Source: Actinomycetales bacterium Ga0077552
GTDB taxonomy: Bacteria; Actinomycetota; Actinomycetes; Actinomycetales; Microbacteriaceae
Reading direction: 5' to 3'
Assembly (NCBI GenBank): GCA_001464255.1
Contig: LNFD01000283.1
Coordinates: forward strand, 1 to 22,478
DNA length: 22,478 nt
The stretch's first letter is position 1. Each line of letters opens with the position of its first letter. The notes below the pieces were generated by a model. The model saw nothing but the letters and a program-made list of their open reading frames with translations. It made no database searches and was not told the origin of the DNA. Positions 6,728-14,514 of the stretch are shown here, one piece after another. Both the position numbers and the translations under genes were made by a program.

Positions 6728-8173
6728 TCAGCTCTGCTGGGCCTTGATGTGCTGCACGACCAAGTCGTACTGCGGGCTGTTCATGAAGTTCTCGACCGAC
6801 ACGTGCTCGGCGTTCGGCGCCTGGCTCTGCGCCCGTGCCGTCAGGTCTTGGTGCGTGATGACCAGGTCTGCCGTCTCGTCGAGGTTCGCGATGGCCGTGT
6901 TGGTGACGGTAACACCGTCGACGCCGGCGTCCTTCAGCTTCTTGCGCAGCACGGTGGCTCCCATGGCGCTCGAGCCCATTCCGGCGTCGCACGCGAAGAC
7001 CACGGTCGAGATCTTCGTGGCCGTCGCCGTCGTGCCGAGCAGGTCGCCCACGCGGCTCTCGCCGCCCTTGAGGTCGGCGTTCTTCGAGACCGCCGAGCTG
7101 AACCCGTCGGCACCCGACTCGAGGGCCTCGAGGTCGCGCTTGCGGCCGGCCCGCAGGATGAGCGCGGCGACGAGGAACGTGACGCCCGCCGAGAGGATGA
7201 CCGAGAGGATCACGCCGAGGTAGCTGTCGCTCGCCGTCTGCAGCAGGATCGCAAAGATCGAGCCGGGCGAGGCGGGAGCCCGCAGGCCCGAGTCGAAGAT
7301 CAGGTTCGTCGTGATGCCCGTCATGCCGCCGGCGATCATGGCGACAATGAGCAGCGGCTTCATCAGCACGTACGGGAAGTAGATCTCGTGGATGCCGCCG
7401 AGGAACTGGATGATGATGGCACCCGGGGCGGTCGCGCGCGCGATGCCGACCCCGAAGAAGGCGAAGGCGGCGAGCAGGCCGAGACCGGGGCCGGGGTTGG
7501 CCTCGAGCAGGAAGAGGATCGACTTGCCCTGCTCCGCGGCCTCCTGGATGCCCAGCGGGGTCAGCACGCCCTGGTTGATGGCGTTGTTGAGGAAGAGCAC
7601 CTTGCCAGGCTCGATCACGAGGCTCGCGAGGGGCAGCAGGCCGGTCTCGGTGAGGAACTTCGCGCCCGCGCCGAGTGCATCGCTGACGACCGTGAACACC
7701 GGCGAGAGGCCGAAGAACGCGGCGATCGCGAGACCGAAGCCGAGGATGCCGGCCGAGAAGTTGTCGACGAGCATCTCGAAGCCGGCGCGGATCTTGCCGG
7801 CCCAGAGGGCGTCGACCTTCTTCATGAGCCAGGCCGCGAGCGGGCCGACGACCATGGCGCCGAGGAACATCGGCACGGTCGTGCCGACGATGACGCCCAT
7901 CGTCGCGATCGAGGCGACGACGCCACCGCGCGTGCCGTAGACCATGCGGCCACCGGTGTTCGCGATGAGCAGCGGCAGCAAGTAGACGATCATCGGGCCG
8001 ACGAGGGTCTCGAGGGTCGCGTTCGGGGTCCAGCCGGTGGGGATGAAGAAGGCGGTGATGAAGCCCCAGGCGATGAACGCCGCGATGTTGGGCATGATCA
8101 TCCCGCTGAGGAAGGTTCCGAATCGCTGGACCCGGACCCTTGCGCTCGTGCGAGGTGCTGACGTCGTCGTCAT
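6728..8173 (-). CDS. mtlA: PTS mannitol-specific EIICB permease
   Basis: This 481-aa permease imports and phosphorylates mannitol. The EIIC domain (about 15-345) is a multi-pass membrane part with the conserved GGIHE motif at 259-263 and the NNAINQGVLTP loop at 196-206. After a linker, the EIIB domain (about 387-480) has the phosphocysteine Cys395 in VFACDAGMGSSAMG. There is no EIIA domain; mtlF supplies it. The ATG at 8173 has an AAGGAG nine bases upstream. The same frame is open upstream without a stop into the enzyme I gene, because of a lesion in ptsI, but the Shine-Dalgarno and the MTTTSAP start show that mtlA is an independent gene. Confidence 0.95.
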   Translation of the reverse strand: MTTTSAPRTSARVRVQRFGTFLSGMIMPNIAAFIAWGFITAFFIPTGWTPNATLETLVGPMIVYLLPLLIANTGGRMVYGTRGGVVASIATMGVIVGTTVPMFLGAMVVGPLAAWLMKKVDALWAGKIRAGFEMLVDNFSAGILGFGLAIAAFFGLSPVFTVVSDALGAGAKFLTETGLLPLASLVIEPGKVLFLNNAINQGVLTPLGIQEAAEQGKSILFLLEANPGPGLGLLAAFAFFGVGIARATAPGAIIIQFLGGIHEIYFPYVLMKPLLIVAMIAGGMTGITTNLIFDSGLRAPASPGSIFAILLQTASDSYLGVILSVILSAGVTFLVAALILRAGRKRDLEALESGADGFSSAVSKNADLKGGESRVGDLLGTTATATKISTVVFACDAGMGSSAMGATVLRKKLKDAGVDGVTVTNTAIANLDETADLVITHQDLTARAQSQAPNAEHVSVENFMNSPQYDLVVQHIKAQQS

Positions 8174-8210
8174 GGGTGTCGCTCCTTGTGTGTGAGGGGT
8201 GGTGCGGTGG

Positions 8211-9862
8211 TTATGGGTGGGTGGATGCGTCGAGCACCGCCCGGCGGGCGGTCTCGGCGCTCTCGGCCGACACGGCGAGTGCGGCGAGTCTGCGGGCGTC
8301 GTCGAGCGAGTGCAGGGCCAGTTCGGCCCGCACGTCGGCGATCGCGGAGGAGGACATCGAGAGGCTCGTGGCGGGTCGGCCGCGGCCTCGCCGCAGATGC
8401 CCACGGGCACGTCGTGCGCAGCGCCCGCGGCACCGACCGTCTCGATGAGGCGCAGCACCGCGGGGTGCCACGGGTTCTGGAACGCCGCGACCGTGCCGAG
8501 CAGTCGGTCGGCGGCGAACACGTACTGCGTCAGGTCGTTCGTGCCGATGCTCATGAAGTCGGCGCTGCGGGCGACGTGGTCGGCCATGATCGCGCACGAC
8601 GGCACCTCGACCATGACGCCCGCGACAGCGATGCCGAGCTCGTGCGCGAGGTCGCGGAAGTACAGCGCCTCGGCGGCGGTCGACACCATGGGGGCCATGA
8701 CCTGGACCAGGGCATCCGTGTCGGCGGCCGCCTGCGCGAGCGCCGTGAGCTGATCGCGCAGCACGCTCTCGTGAGCGGCGAGCGCGCGCAGGCCGCGGCG
8801 GCCGAGCGCGGGGTTCTCCTCCCCCGCATCGGTGAGGAACGCGAGCGGCTTGTCGGCGCCCGCGTCGAGCACGCGCACGACGACCTTCTTGCCGGGGAAC
8901 TGCGCGAAGACCTCGCGGTAGGTCGCCGCCTGGCTCTCGACGCTCGGCGCGGTCTCGGCGCCGAGGAAGAGCACCTCGGTGCGGAAGAGCCCGACACCCT
9001 CGGCGCCCCGCGCCACGGCCTCGCGCGCGGAGTCGACCGAGCCGATGTTGGCGAGCAGCGGCACGGCACGGCCGTCGGCGAGGCGCCCCGGGCCCGAGCT
9101 CTGAGCGCGGATGGCCTCGAGCGTTGCCGTGCGCTGCAGCGCGAGATCGACGCGATGCTGCGGCGGGTCGACCTCGATCTCGCCGTTCTCGGCGTCGACG
9201 AGCACGAGGTCGCCGTCGCGCAGGCCCGCGGCCTCGGCGGCGCCGACGACGGCGGTGATGCCCTTCTCGCGCGCGAGGATCGCCGTGTGCGAGGTCGGCC
9301 CGCCGTCGGTCGTGATGAGCGCGAGCACGAGGTCGAGGTCGAGCGTCGCCGTGTCGGCGGGGGCGAGGTCGCGCGCGACGAGCACGAAGGGCGTCGCCGA
9401 TTGCGGGAGGCCCGGGGCCGGGCGGCCCTGCAGGTGCGCGATCGCGCGGCGCGCCACGTCGTCGAGGTCGCCGGCGCGCTCGCCGAGGTAGCCCCCCATG
9501 CCGACGAGCATGTCGCGGAAGGTCGCCATGGCCGCGTGCACGGCGAACTCGGCCGTCGCTCCGTCCTCCGTGCGGTGCCGCACATCGGCGGCGAGGGCGG
9601 GGTCCTCCGCCATCATCGCGAGAGCATCCAGCACCTCGGCGGCCGTGCCGCCGGCCTTCTCGCCGCGCTCGCGTAGCTGGGCCGCCGTCGCGGCGAGCGA
9701 GGCGGTCGCACGGGCGAGCTCCTCACCCGGCGCGCGCTCGCTCGGCACGTCGACCGGGTCGGCGACGGGTTCGGGCATGCGCAGCACGGGACCCACCGTG
9801 GTGGCCCGGCCGATGCCGACGCCGCGGATGATGCCGCCGCGGGTCTCGAGACCGCTGCTCAC
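8211..9862 (-). pseudogene. ptsI: PTS enzyme I (PEP-protein phosphotransferase), frameshifted by an apparent ~31-bp deletion
   Basis: Enzyme I moves phosphate from PEP to HPr. The phosphohistidine is His192 in GGPTSHTAI, the PEP-binding signature is GVGLFRTEVLFLG (289-301), the motif SIGTNDLTQY is at 438-447, and the catalytic Cys490 lies in VGICGEAA. After residue 497 (AAADP) the expected stretch of about 11 residues (the LLLGMG-like segment of the family) is missing and the frame changes. The other frame resumes with TSLSMSSSAIADVRAEL and ends at a TAA at 8211. The lesion is at about 8375-8385 and fits a loss of 31 nt. As written, the frame skips the native stop and runs in frame into mtlA. 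The GTG at 9862 overlaps the HPr stop by 4 nt. Without the last 50-60 residues the protein may not fold or dimerise. Real mutation and assembly error are both possible. Confidence 0.85.
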
Positions 9863-10122
9863 GCGTCGTGGTCTTTCTCGAGGAACCCGGCGAGCGACTC
9901 GAGCACGGCGTCGGCCCCCTCGCCCGTGACGCGCAGCGTCACCTCGTCGCCGTGCTCGATGCCGAGGGAGACCACGCCGAGGATGCTCGCGGCGTTGATC
10001 GTGCGCTCACCCTTCTGCAGCTCGACGGCGAGGCCCGAGTCGGTGACGGCCTTGACGAAGAGTGCGGCGGGGCGGGCGTGCAGGCCGTGCGCCGAGGCGA
10101 CGGCGAGAGTGCGTTCAGCCAT
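9859..10122 (-). CDS. ptsH: HPr phosphocarrier protein
   Basis: This 87-aa HPr carries phosphate from enzyme I to EIIA. The active site His15 is in ASAHGLHARPAA, and Ser46 is in INAASILGV, at the position phosphorylated by HPr kinase in Firmicutes. Length is typical. The ATG at 10122 is preceded by GGAAGGA at about 8 nt; the frame is open further upstream but without HPr homology. It overlaps the upstream EIIB-like gene by 8 bp and the ptsI start by 4 bp, so the cluster is tightly coupled. Confidence 0.95.
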   Translation of the reverse strand: MAERTLAVASAHGLHARPAALFVKAVTDSGLAVELQKGERTINAASILGVVSLGIEHGDEVTLRVTGEGADAVLESLAGFLEKDHDA

Positions 10123-10453
10123 GAAGGTGTCCTTCCGAGACGGAGCGAGCGGAGTCGAGCGCGTGCAGCAGGGCGACGCCCTGCTCGGCGGTGGCAGCGG
10201 GGTCGCCGGCGGGCAGCAGGGCGGCGGGCACGCCGCTGAGAGCAAGGGCGCTCTGCAGCGCCTCGAAGCGGTCGGCGAGATGGTGGCCGACGAGCACGAT
10301 CGCGAGGTCGTCGATGCGGATCGGCAGCTGGTCCTCCGCGAGTGGCTCCACAGCCCAGTCGAGGCCGCGCTCGATCGCGAGCGTGCGCACGGCCCGCGCG
10401 AGGAAGGTGCTCGAGACTCCGGCCCCGCAGACGATCGCGGCAGTGCGCGTCAT
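10115..10453 (-). CDS. PTS EIIB-like protein, first gene of the mannitol operon
   Basis: This 112-aa protein has the P-loop and cysteine of lactose/cellobiose- or mannitol-type EIIB domains: AAIVCGAGVSSTFLAR with Cys9, followed by an alternating alpha/beta pattern (IRIDDLAIVLVGHHLADRF). The ATG at 10453 has a strong AAGGAGG six bases upstream. MtlA already has its own EIIB domain, so this second copy is surplus for transport. It may carry phosphate to the regulator across the divergent promoter, or act in another sugar's uptake; both are inference. The gene overlaps ptsH by 8 bp. The family assignment rests on the Cys motif and the context. Confidence 0.75.
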   Translation of the reverse strand: MTRTAAIVCGAGVSSTFLARAVRTLAIERGLDWAVEPLAEDQLPIRIDDLAIVLVGHHLADRFEALQSALALSGVPAALLPAGDPAATAEQGVALLHALDSARSVSEGHLHG

Positions 10454-10530
10454 GATCGCCTCCTTGCGGTCGGGGTTCCGGTGCTGTGCTCACCCCACTC
10501 TCGGCGAACCGCGCCGCGCGCTCCACCAGA

Positions 10531-10552
10531 CTTCCTTCCCCGGGGGCGGAAG
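10531..10552. promoter_or_regulatory. Candidate operator, 22-bp dyad between the mtl operon and its regulator
   Basis: CTTCC and GGAAG lie symmetrically around a central CCCCGGGG, centred at 10541.5; only two base pairs break the symmetry. It sits 22 bp upstream of the regulator's -10-like hexamer and about 78 bp upstream of the divergent EIIB-like gene start. A binding site for MtlR or another regulator is plausible. Confidence 0.4.
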
Positions 10553-10574
10553 CGCCGTTGCCGACCCCCTCGTC

Positions 10575-10580
10575 TACAGT
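10575..10580 (+). promoter_or_regulatory. -10-like element TACAGT of the PRD regulator gene
   Basis: TACAGT ends ten bases before the ATG at 10591, which has no Shine-Dalgarno. This implies a near-leaderless mRNA and supports that start over in-frame codons further upstream. Confidence 0.45.
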
Positions 10581-10590
10581 GACTCTCGAC

Positions 10591-12504
10591 ATGGCCGACA
10601 AATACGAGCGGATGCTGGAACTGCTGTTCCAGACGGACGACTGGGTCACGGCGACCGAGCTGGCCGAGCACCTGGGCGTGACGACGCGCTCGGTGCGCAG
10701 CTACGTCGCGGCCGCGAAGTCGGCCGCGCATCCCCGTGCCATCGTCACTGCATCGACCGCCGGCTACCGGCTCAACCGCGAGCAGTACGCCGAGTTCCTC
10801 GCCGACAGCCGCGAGCGGGGCTCGGCGGCCGAGACGCCGCAGGACCGCGTGCACCACCTCATCCGCCGGCTCACCGAATCGCAGCTCGGCATCGACGTGC
10901 ACGGCCTCGCCGACAGCCTCTATGTGAGCGAGTCGACGATCGAGGCCGACCTGCGCAAGGCGAAAGCGCTCATCGACGAGGCGGGCGGCACGCTCGAGCG
11001 CCGCGGCAGCACCGTGCGCCTCACCGGCAGCGAGGGCGCGCGCCGGCGCCTGCTGAGCGCGCTCGTGCAGAGCGAGAGCACGCAGGGCATGCTCGACCTC
11101 GAGCAGATCGAGACCGAGTTCGCCCTGGCGGGGCTCGGCGCCTTCAAGACCGAGCTCATCGAGGCCCTCGACGCCGCGGGCTTCTTCATCAACGAGTACG
11201 GCATCGACGCCGTCATTCTGCACGTGGCCATCGCGGTCGACCGCGCGCGCCGCGACCAGCACCTGCCCGACGCCGAGGCGACGACGGTGCCCGAGCGCCA
11301 CCGGCCGATCGTCGAGATCCTCGACCGGCTGACGCGCGAGCAGTTCGCCGTCGAGCTCACCCTCGCCGACACCGACTACCTCGCGCGGCTGCTCATCACG
11401 CGCGTCATCGCTCCCGGCAACGGGCCGACCGGTGAGACGGTCGTCGACGGCGACGACGTGGCGACCGTGCGCCGCATCGTCGAGCTCGTGCTGCAGGAGT
11501 ACGTCGTCGACTTCCGTGACGAGGCCTTCATCACGCGCCTCGCGATCCACCTCGGCAACCTCGTGGCCCGCGCGCGCGAGAACGCCCACACACGCAACCC
11601 GCTCACGCGCTCGATCAAGAGCTCGTACCCGCTCATCTTCGACATCGCCGTCTACATCGCCTCGATCGTGCAGAAAGAGCGCGGCATCACGGTCGACGAC
11701 GACGAGATCTCGTACATCGCGCTGCACCTCGGCTCGCACCTCGAGCGGGTGTCGCGGCGCGAGGAGCGGGTGTCGTGCACGATCGTGTGCCCGAGCTACT
11801 ACGACCTGCACGCCATCCTGCGCACGCGCGTCGAGCGCGAGCTCGGGGGCGAGGTGAGCGTCGAGTTCGTCGTCACGCGCACCGACGTCGACCCGCGCGA
11901 GCTCACGAGCGACCTCGTCATCTCGACGATCCCGACCGTCGCCCTGCGCGACGGCGTCGTCGTCGTGCAGCCCTTCCTCACCGACGACGACATCGACGCC
12001 ATCCGCGCCGCGGTCTCGCGCGTACGCCGTCAGCGCCGCCGCGCGCGCATCACCGACGAGCTGCTCGAGTACTTCGACCCCGCGCTGTTCTTCACCCCTC
12101 CGCCGGGCGACGACCCCGAGTCGATCATCCGCGGGCTCGGCGCCGCGCTCGTCGACGCCGGTGTGGTCGACGACGCCTACGTCGTCGCCGCCCTCGAGCG
12201 CGAGCGCATGTCGTCGACGGCCTTCACCGAGACCCTCGCGGTGCCCCACGCCATGGGCCTCACGGCCGAGCGAACGGCCATCGCCATCGCGCTCTCGCCC
12301 ACGCCGATCGTCTGGGGGGATGCCCGCGTCTCGGTCATCGCCTTCATCGCGTTCAGCGCCGAGGGCCGGGCACGGTTCCAGCCGCTCTTCGACCAGTTCG
12401 TCGACGTCTTCGCGGCTCGCCGCGACGTGGCCGAGCTCGTGCGCGACGCCACCGACTTCGAGGCCTTCATCGCGCGGCTCGCGCAGCTGCTCGAACGCGG
12501 CTGA
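10591..12504 (+). CDS. mtlR: PRD-containing transcriptional regulator, MtlR-type mannitol operon activator
   Basis: This 637-aa protein has the full MtlR/LicR layout. An N-terminal DeoR/HTH_11-type helix-turn-helix (WVTATELAEHLGVTTRSVRS, 18-37) is followed by a second HTH-like segment (LADSLYVSESTIEADL, 106-121). Then come two PTS regulation domains with candidate phosphohistidines His211 (VILHVAI), His320 (RLAIHLGNL) and His379 (YIALHLGSH). Next is an EIIB-like domain with Cys400 (CTIVCPSYYD), then a C-terminal EIIA domain with His553 (LAVPHAMG). In the family, phosphorylation by HPr and EII components sets activity according to mannitol supply. It is divergent from the mannitol operon, 137 bp away. 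The ATG at 10591 starts just before the HTH; the longer frame from 10486 adds unlikely sequence. Confidence 0.92.
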   Translation: MADKYERMLELLFQTDDWVTATELAEHLGVTTRSVRSYVAAAKSAAHPRAIVTASTAGYRLNREQYAEFLADSRERGSAAETPQDRVHHLIRRLTESQLGIDVHGLADSLYVSESTIEADLRKAKALIDEAGGTLERRGSTVRLTGSEGARRRLLSALVQSESTQGMLDLEQIETEFALAGLGAFKTELIEALDAAGFFINEYGIDAVILHVAIAVDRARRDQHLPDAEATTVPERHRPIVEILDRLTREQFAVELTLADTDYLARLLITRVIAPGNGPTGETVVDGDDVATVRRIVELVLQEYVVDFRDEAFITRLAIHLGNLVARARENAHTRNPLTRSIKSSYPLIFDIAVYIASIVQKERGITVDDDEISYIALHLGSHLERVSRREERVSCTIVCPSYYDLHAILRTRVERELGGEVSVEFVVTRTDVDPRELTSDLVISTIPTVALRDGVVVVQPFLTDDDIDAIRAAVSRVRRQRRRARITDELLEYFDPALFFTPPPGDDPESIIRGLGAALVDAGVVDDAYVVAALERERMSSTAFTETLAVPHAMGLTAERTAIAIALSPTPIVWGDARVSVIAFIAFSAEGRARFQPLFDQFVDVFAARRDVAELVRDATDFEAFIARLAQLLERG

Positions 12505-12508
12505 GGCT

Positions 12509-12532
12509 CTGGCAGCCCTCGATCAGGGCCAG
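12509..12532. terminator. Weak hairpin between convergent genes
   Basis: CTGG (12509-12512), CCCT (12516-12519), AGGG (12525-12528) and CCAG (12529-12532) form an imperfect stem with a 3-nt bulge. It overlaps the AAA gene's stop, in an 18-bp convergent gap. There is no T-run. Confidence 0.3.
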
Positions 12533-13962
12533 GATGCCGACAGGCCGACATCCCCGGCGGCAGAGTCATCGGGCTGCGGGTCACCGCCGACGAGGCGGCG
12601 GGTGAGCGACTCGCGATCATGCTCCAGTTCTTCTGACACCGCCAGCAGATCCGCGTCATCGACAGCTCTGTCGGCGATCGCGGCGCGCAGCAAAGCGCGG
12701 CGCACGAGTTCTTTCGCGAACGAGCCGGTCACTCCCTCCGCCTGATCGGCGACCGTCTGGACCGCTGACGCGCTGAACGGTGCGCGCTCGGCGTAGAGAG
12801 CGAAGAGGCGGCGCCGCGCATCCCGGTCAGGGCGAGGGATCTCGACGGCGAGGTCTACGCGGCCGGGCCGCTCGACGAGCGCTCGCTCGAGCAGCTCGAC
12901 GCGGTTGGTCGTCAGTACGAACGCCACATCGGCGTCGCCCTCGAACCCGTCGAGGGCGTCAAGTACGGCGAACAGCAGCGGTTGTGGGCCGCCGTACATT
13001 TCTCGATCGCCCGCGATGAGGTCGACATCTTCGAGCACCACCATGCTTGGTTGCATCGCGCGGGCGAGCTGCGTGGCCTCGGAAATGAAGCGAATTGCCT
13101 GACCGGTGAGCACGATCGTGGTGATGCCGGTCGCCTCACTGATGAGGTGGCTGACGGTGAGGGTCTTGCCGGTTCCGGGAGGTCCGTAGAGGAGCACGCC
13201 GCGCTTGAGATGGCCTCCGCCCTCACGGATGCGGAGCGCGTGCTCGCGTATGCCGATGGCGTGCGCCCGCACGCGATCGAGCGCACCCGGCGGCAGCACG
13301 ATTGACTCGGCCGGCACCACCGGCCGGGCCAGGAAGGTGAGCGTGCCGTTTCCGTAGTCGAAAGTGCTCGCAGAGAAGCTAATGACTTGGCCCCGCAGCA
13401 CGCTGTGCTCGTTCATCGCAGAACGCAGTCGGTCGATCAGGGTCGAGCTCGTCGACTGCTCCGAGGCGAGCACCTCGACGCTCGCCTGTACGCGCCCGTG
13501 TTGAGGGTCGGCCGACCGCTGCAGCACCGCGACCGGTGCGCCGTCAATGCTGAGCAGACGAACACCGAACGCGACGACGTTGCGTTGCTCGCCCGGGCCA
13601 ACGTCGACGCTTACGTAGTCGACGGGAGCTTCGGCGAACGCGGTCGCGTCGTTGACGAGCAAGTCGGGCAGACCAACGAAGCGCTTCTGCTGACCACCGC
13701 TCACGCCGATGAGGACTCCCTCGCCAGCTCCGATCGCGGCGAACCCTGCGTCGAGGTCAGCCATGCGATGCGATGCGAACGACTCTTCGACCATCGCAAG
13801 CGTGCGCGCGTCGACTCCGAGGTGTTCACTGATGCGATCGCCGAGGGGCGTGCGCACCGAACCGGATGCGGGCGCCCGATTCACGACACCCGTCAGAAAG
13901 CGGCGAAAGAGGTCGGCGAACTCTGCATCAGACGCTGTGTCACGGGAGGATTCCTCGATCAT
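12523..13962 (-). CDS. Stand-alone AAA+ ATPase
   Basis: This 479-aa protein has one classical AAA module in its C-terminal half. It shows Walker A GPPGTGKT (260-267), Walker B MVVLEDVDLI (307-316), sensor 1 TTN (351-353), arginine residues in ERPGRVD (364-370) and a helical lid to about 445. It resembles the FtsH/CDC48/proteasomal ATPase group, but has no protease domain and no membrane segment. Residues 1-220 are of unknown fold; I recognise no family there. The last 20 residues are acidic and disordered. It probably remodels a protein partner, which is not identified. The ATG at 13962 has TAGAGT (13969-13974) six bases upstream, so the mRNA is probably leaderless. Codon use looks somewhat less GC-rich than the neighbours, which hints at transfer, but I have not computed this. 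Confidence 0.85.
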   Translation of the reverse strand: MIEESSRDTASDAEFADLFRRFLTGVVNRAPASGSVRTPLGDRISEHLGVDARTLAMVEESFASHRMADLDAGFAAIGAGEGVLIGVSGGQQKRFVGLPDLLVNDATAFAEAPVDYVSVDVGPGEQRNVVAFGVRLLSIDGAPVAVLQRSADPQHGRVQASVEVLASEQSTSSTLIDRLRSAMNEHSVLRGQVISFSASTFDYGNGTLTFLARPVVPAESIVLPPGALDRVRAHAIGIREHALRIREGGGHLKRGVLLYGPPGTGKTLTVSHLISEATGITTIVLTGQAIRFISEATQLARAMQPSMVVLEDVDLIAGDREMYGGPQPLLFAVLDALDGFEGDADVAFVLTTNRVELLERALVERPGRVDLAVEIPRPDRDARRRLFALYAERAPFSASAVQTVADQAEGVTGSFAKELVRRALLRAAIADRAVDDADLLAVSEELEHDRESLTRRLVGGDPQPDDSAAGDVGLSASWP

Positions 13963-13968
13963 GCGCCC

Positions 13969-13974
13969 ACTCTA
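13969..13974 (-). promoter_or_regulatory. -10-like element TAGAGT, leaderless start of the AAA ATPase
   Basis: TAGAGT on the minus strand ends six bases before the ATG at 13962, inside the 30-bp gap after the DUF6504-like gene. Confidence 0.5.
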
Positions 13975-13992
13975 CGGTTCTACGCGCGAAGG

Positions 13993-14280
13993 CTACTCGT
14001 AGACCTTCACGACGAACCAGCGCGCCGGGTCGCCCTCGTCGCGCACGTCGAGCACGCAGCTGCGGCCGTCGTCGGCCGTGGCCTGGAAGCGCCAGCCGAC
14101 GCAGGTGCGGGGCGCGACGGCGAGGGCCTGAGCATCCACATCGAGGCGGCGCCACCACGAGACGGGCTCGGTGATGACGGTCGGGCGATCGGTGACGCGC
14201 CAACGGCCCCCGGCCCAGACGAGCCGCATGGGGCGGCCATCGGGGTCAGCCCACACGATCGCCACGGGGTCTGCGTTCAC
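13993..14280 (-). CDS. Small DUF6504-like protein
   Basis: From GTG 14280 the product is 95 aa. It has the pattern PMRLVWAGGRWRVTD, then SWWRRLD, then a TCVGWRFQATA strand, ending WFVVKVYE. This resembles the small DUF6504 proteins of actinobacteria (W-x-G-R-x-Y/W-x-V, then WW, then a closing aromatic strand). From memory, such proteins are often encoded next to imuB and dnaE2, the SOS-induced mutagenesis polymerases; neither is in this window. A longer frame from ATG 14376 would add 32 residues of Pro/Ser-rich sequence, which look non-coding. A perfect SOS box lies at 14425-14440, upstream on this strand. Start and family are moderately certain. Confidence 0.6.
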   Translation of the reverse strand: MNADPVAIVWADPDGRPMRLVWAGGRWRVTDRPTVITEPVSWWRRLDVDAQALAVAPRTCVGWRFQATADDGRSCVLDVRDEGDPARWFVVKVYE

Positions 14281-14424
14281 CGAGTCGACACCCGGGGACG
14301 GATCATGGGGCGGGGCGGGGCGGGGAGGGACGGAGCACGGTTGTGATGAGCACGGGCCGGCACGGCTGTCTCGCATTCAGGGGTCGCGCGCGCTCCGGCC
14401 CGGCGCTGGTCTGACGGGAATCAC

Positions 14425-14440
14425 TCGAACATACGTTCGA
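14425..14440. promoter_or_regulatory. Perfect SOS box (LexA binding site)
   Basis: TCGAACATACGTTCGA is a perfect TCGAAC-N4-GTTCGA dyad, the known LexA site of mycobacteria and other actinobacteria. It lies in the divergent region between the DUF6504-like gene (145 bp from its GTG, or 48 bp from the ATG at 14376) and the DDN-family gene (74 bp from its start). Confidence 0.8.
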
Positions 14441-14502
14441 TCGCCGACACTACGCCGCCCGGCCGCGACACGCCAAGCAAGCGGCCTCCACGAGTCGGCG
14501 GA

Positions 14503-14508
14503 TACTCT
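14503..14508 (+). promoter_or_regulatory. -10-like element TACTCT, leaderless start of DDN-family gene
   Basis: TACTCT ends six bases before the ATG at 14515, with no Shine-Dalgarno. Confidence 0.5.
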
Positions 14509-14514
14509 CGAGGC

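Noticed and set aside
6728..9862. A genuine natural EI-EIICB fusion protein
   Set aside because: The linker is the out-of-frame reading of the end of ptsI and the intergenic region, and mtlA has its own Shine-Dalgarno and start. The fusion is better explained by a frameshifting deletion.
10450..12249. Long open frame on the minus strand opposite mtlR (599 codons)
   Set aside because: The product is low-complexity and mtlR on the plus strand has all expected domains.
14281..14376. Extended N-terminus of the DUF6504-like protein from ATG 14376
   Set aside because: The 32 extra residues are Pro/Ser-rich and come from a GC-repeat stretch. Kept only as an alternative because it would sit 48 bp from the SOS box.
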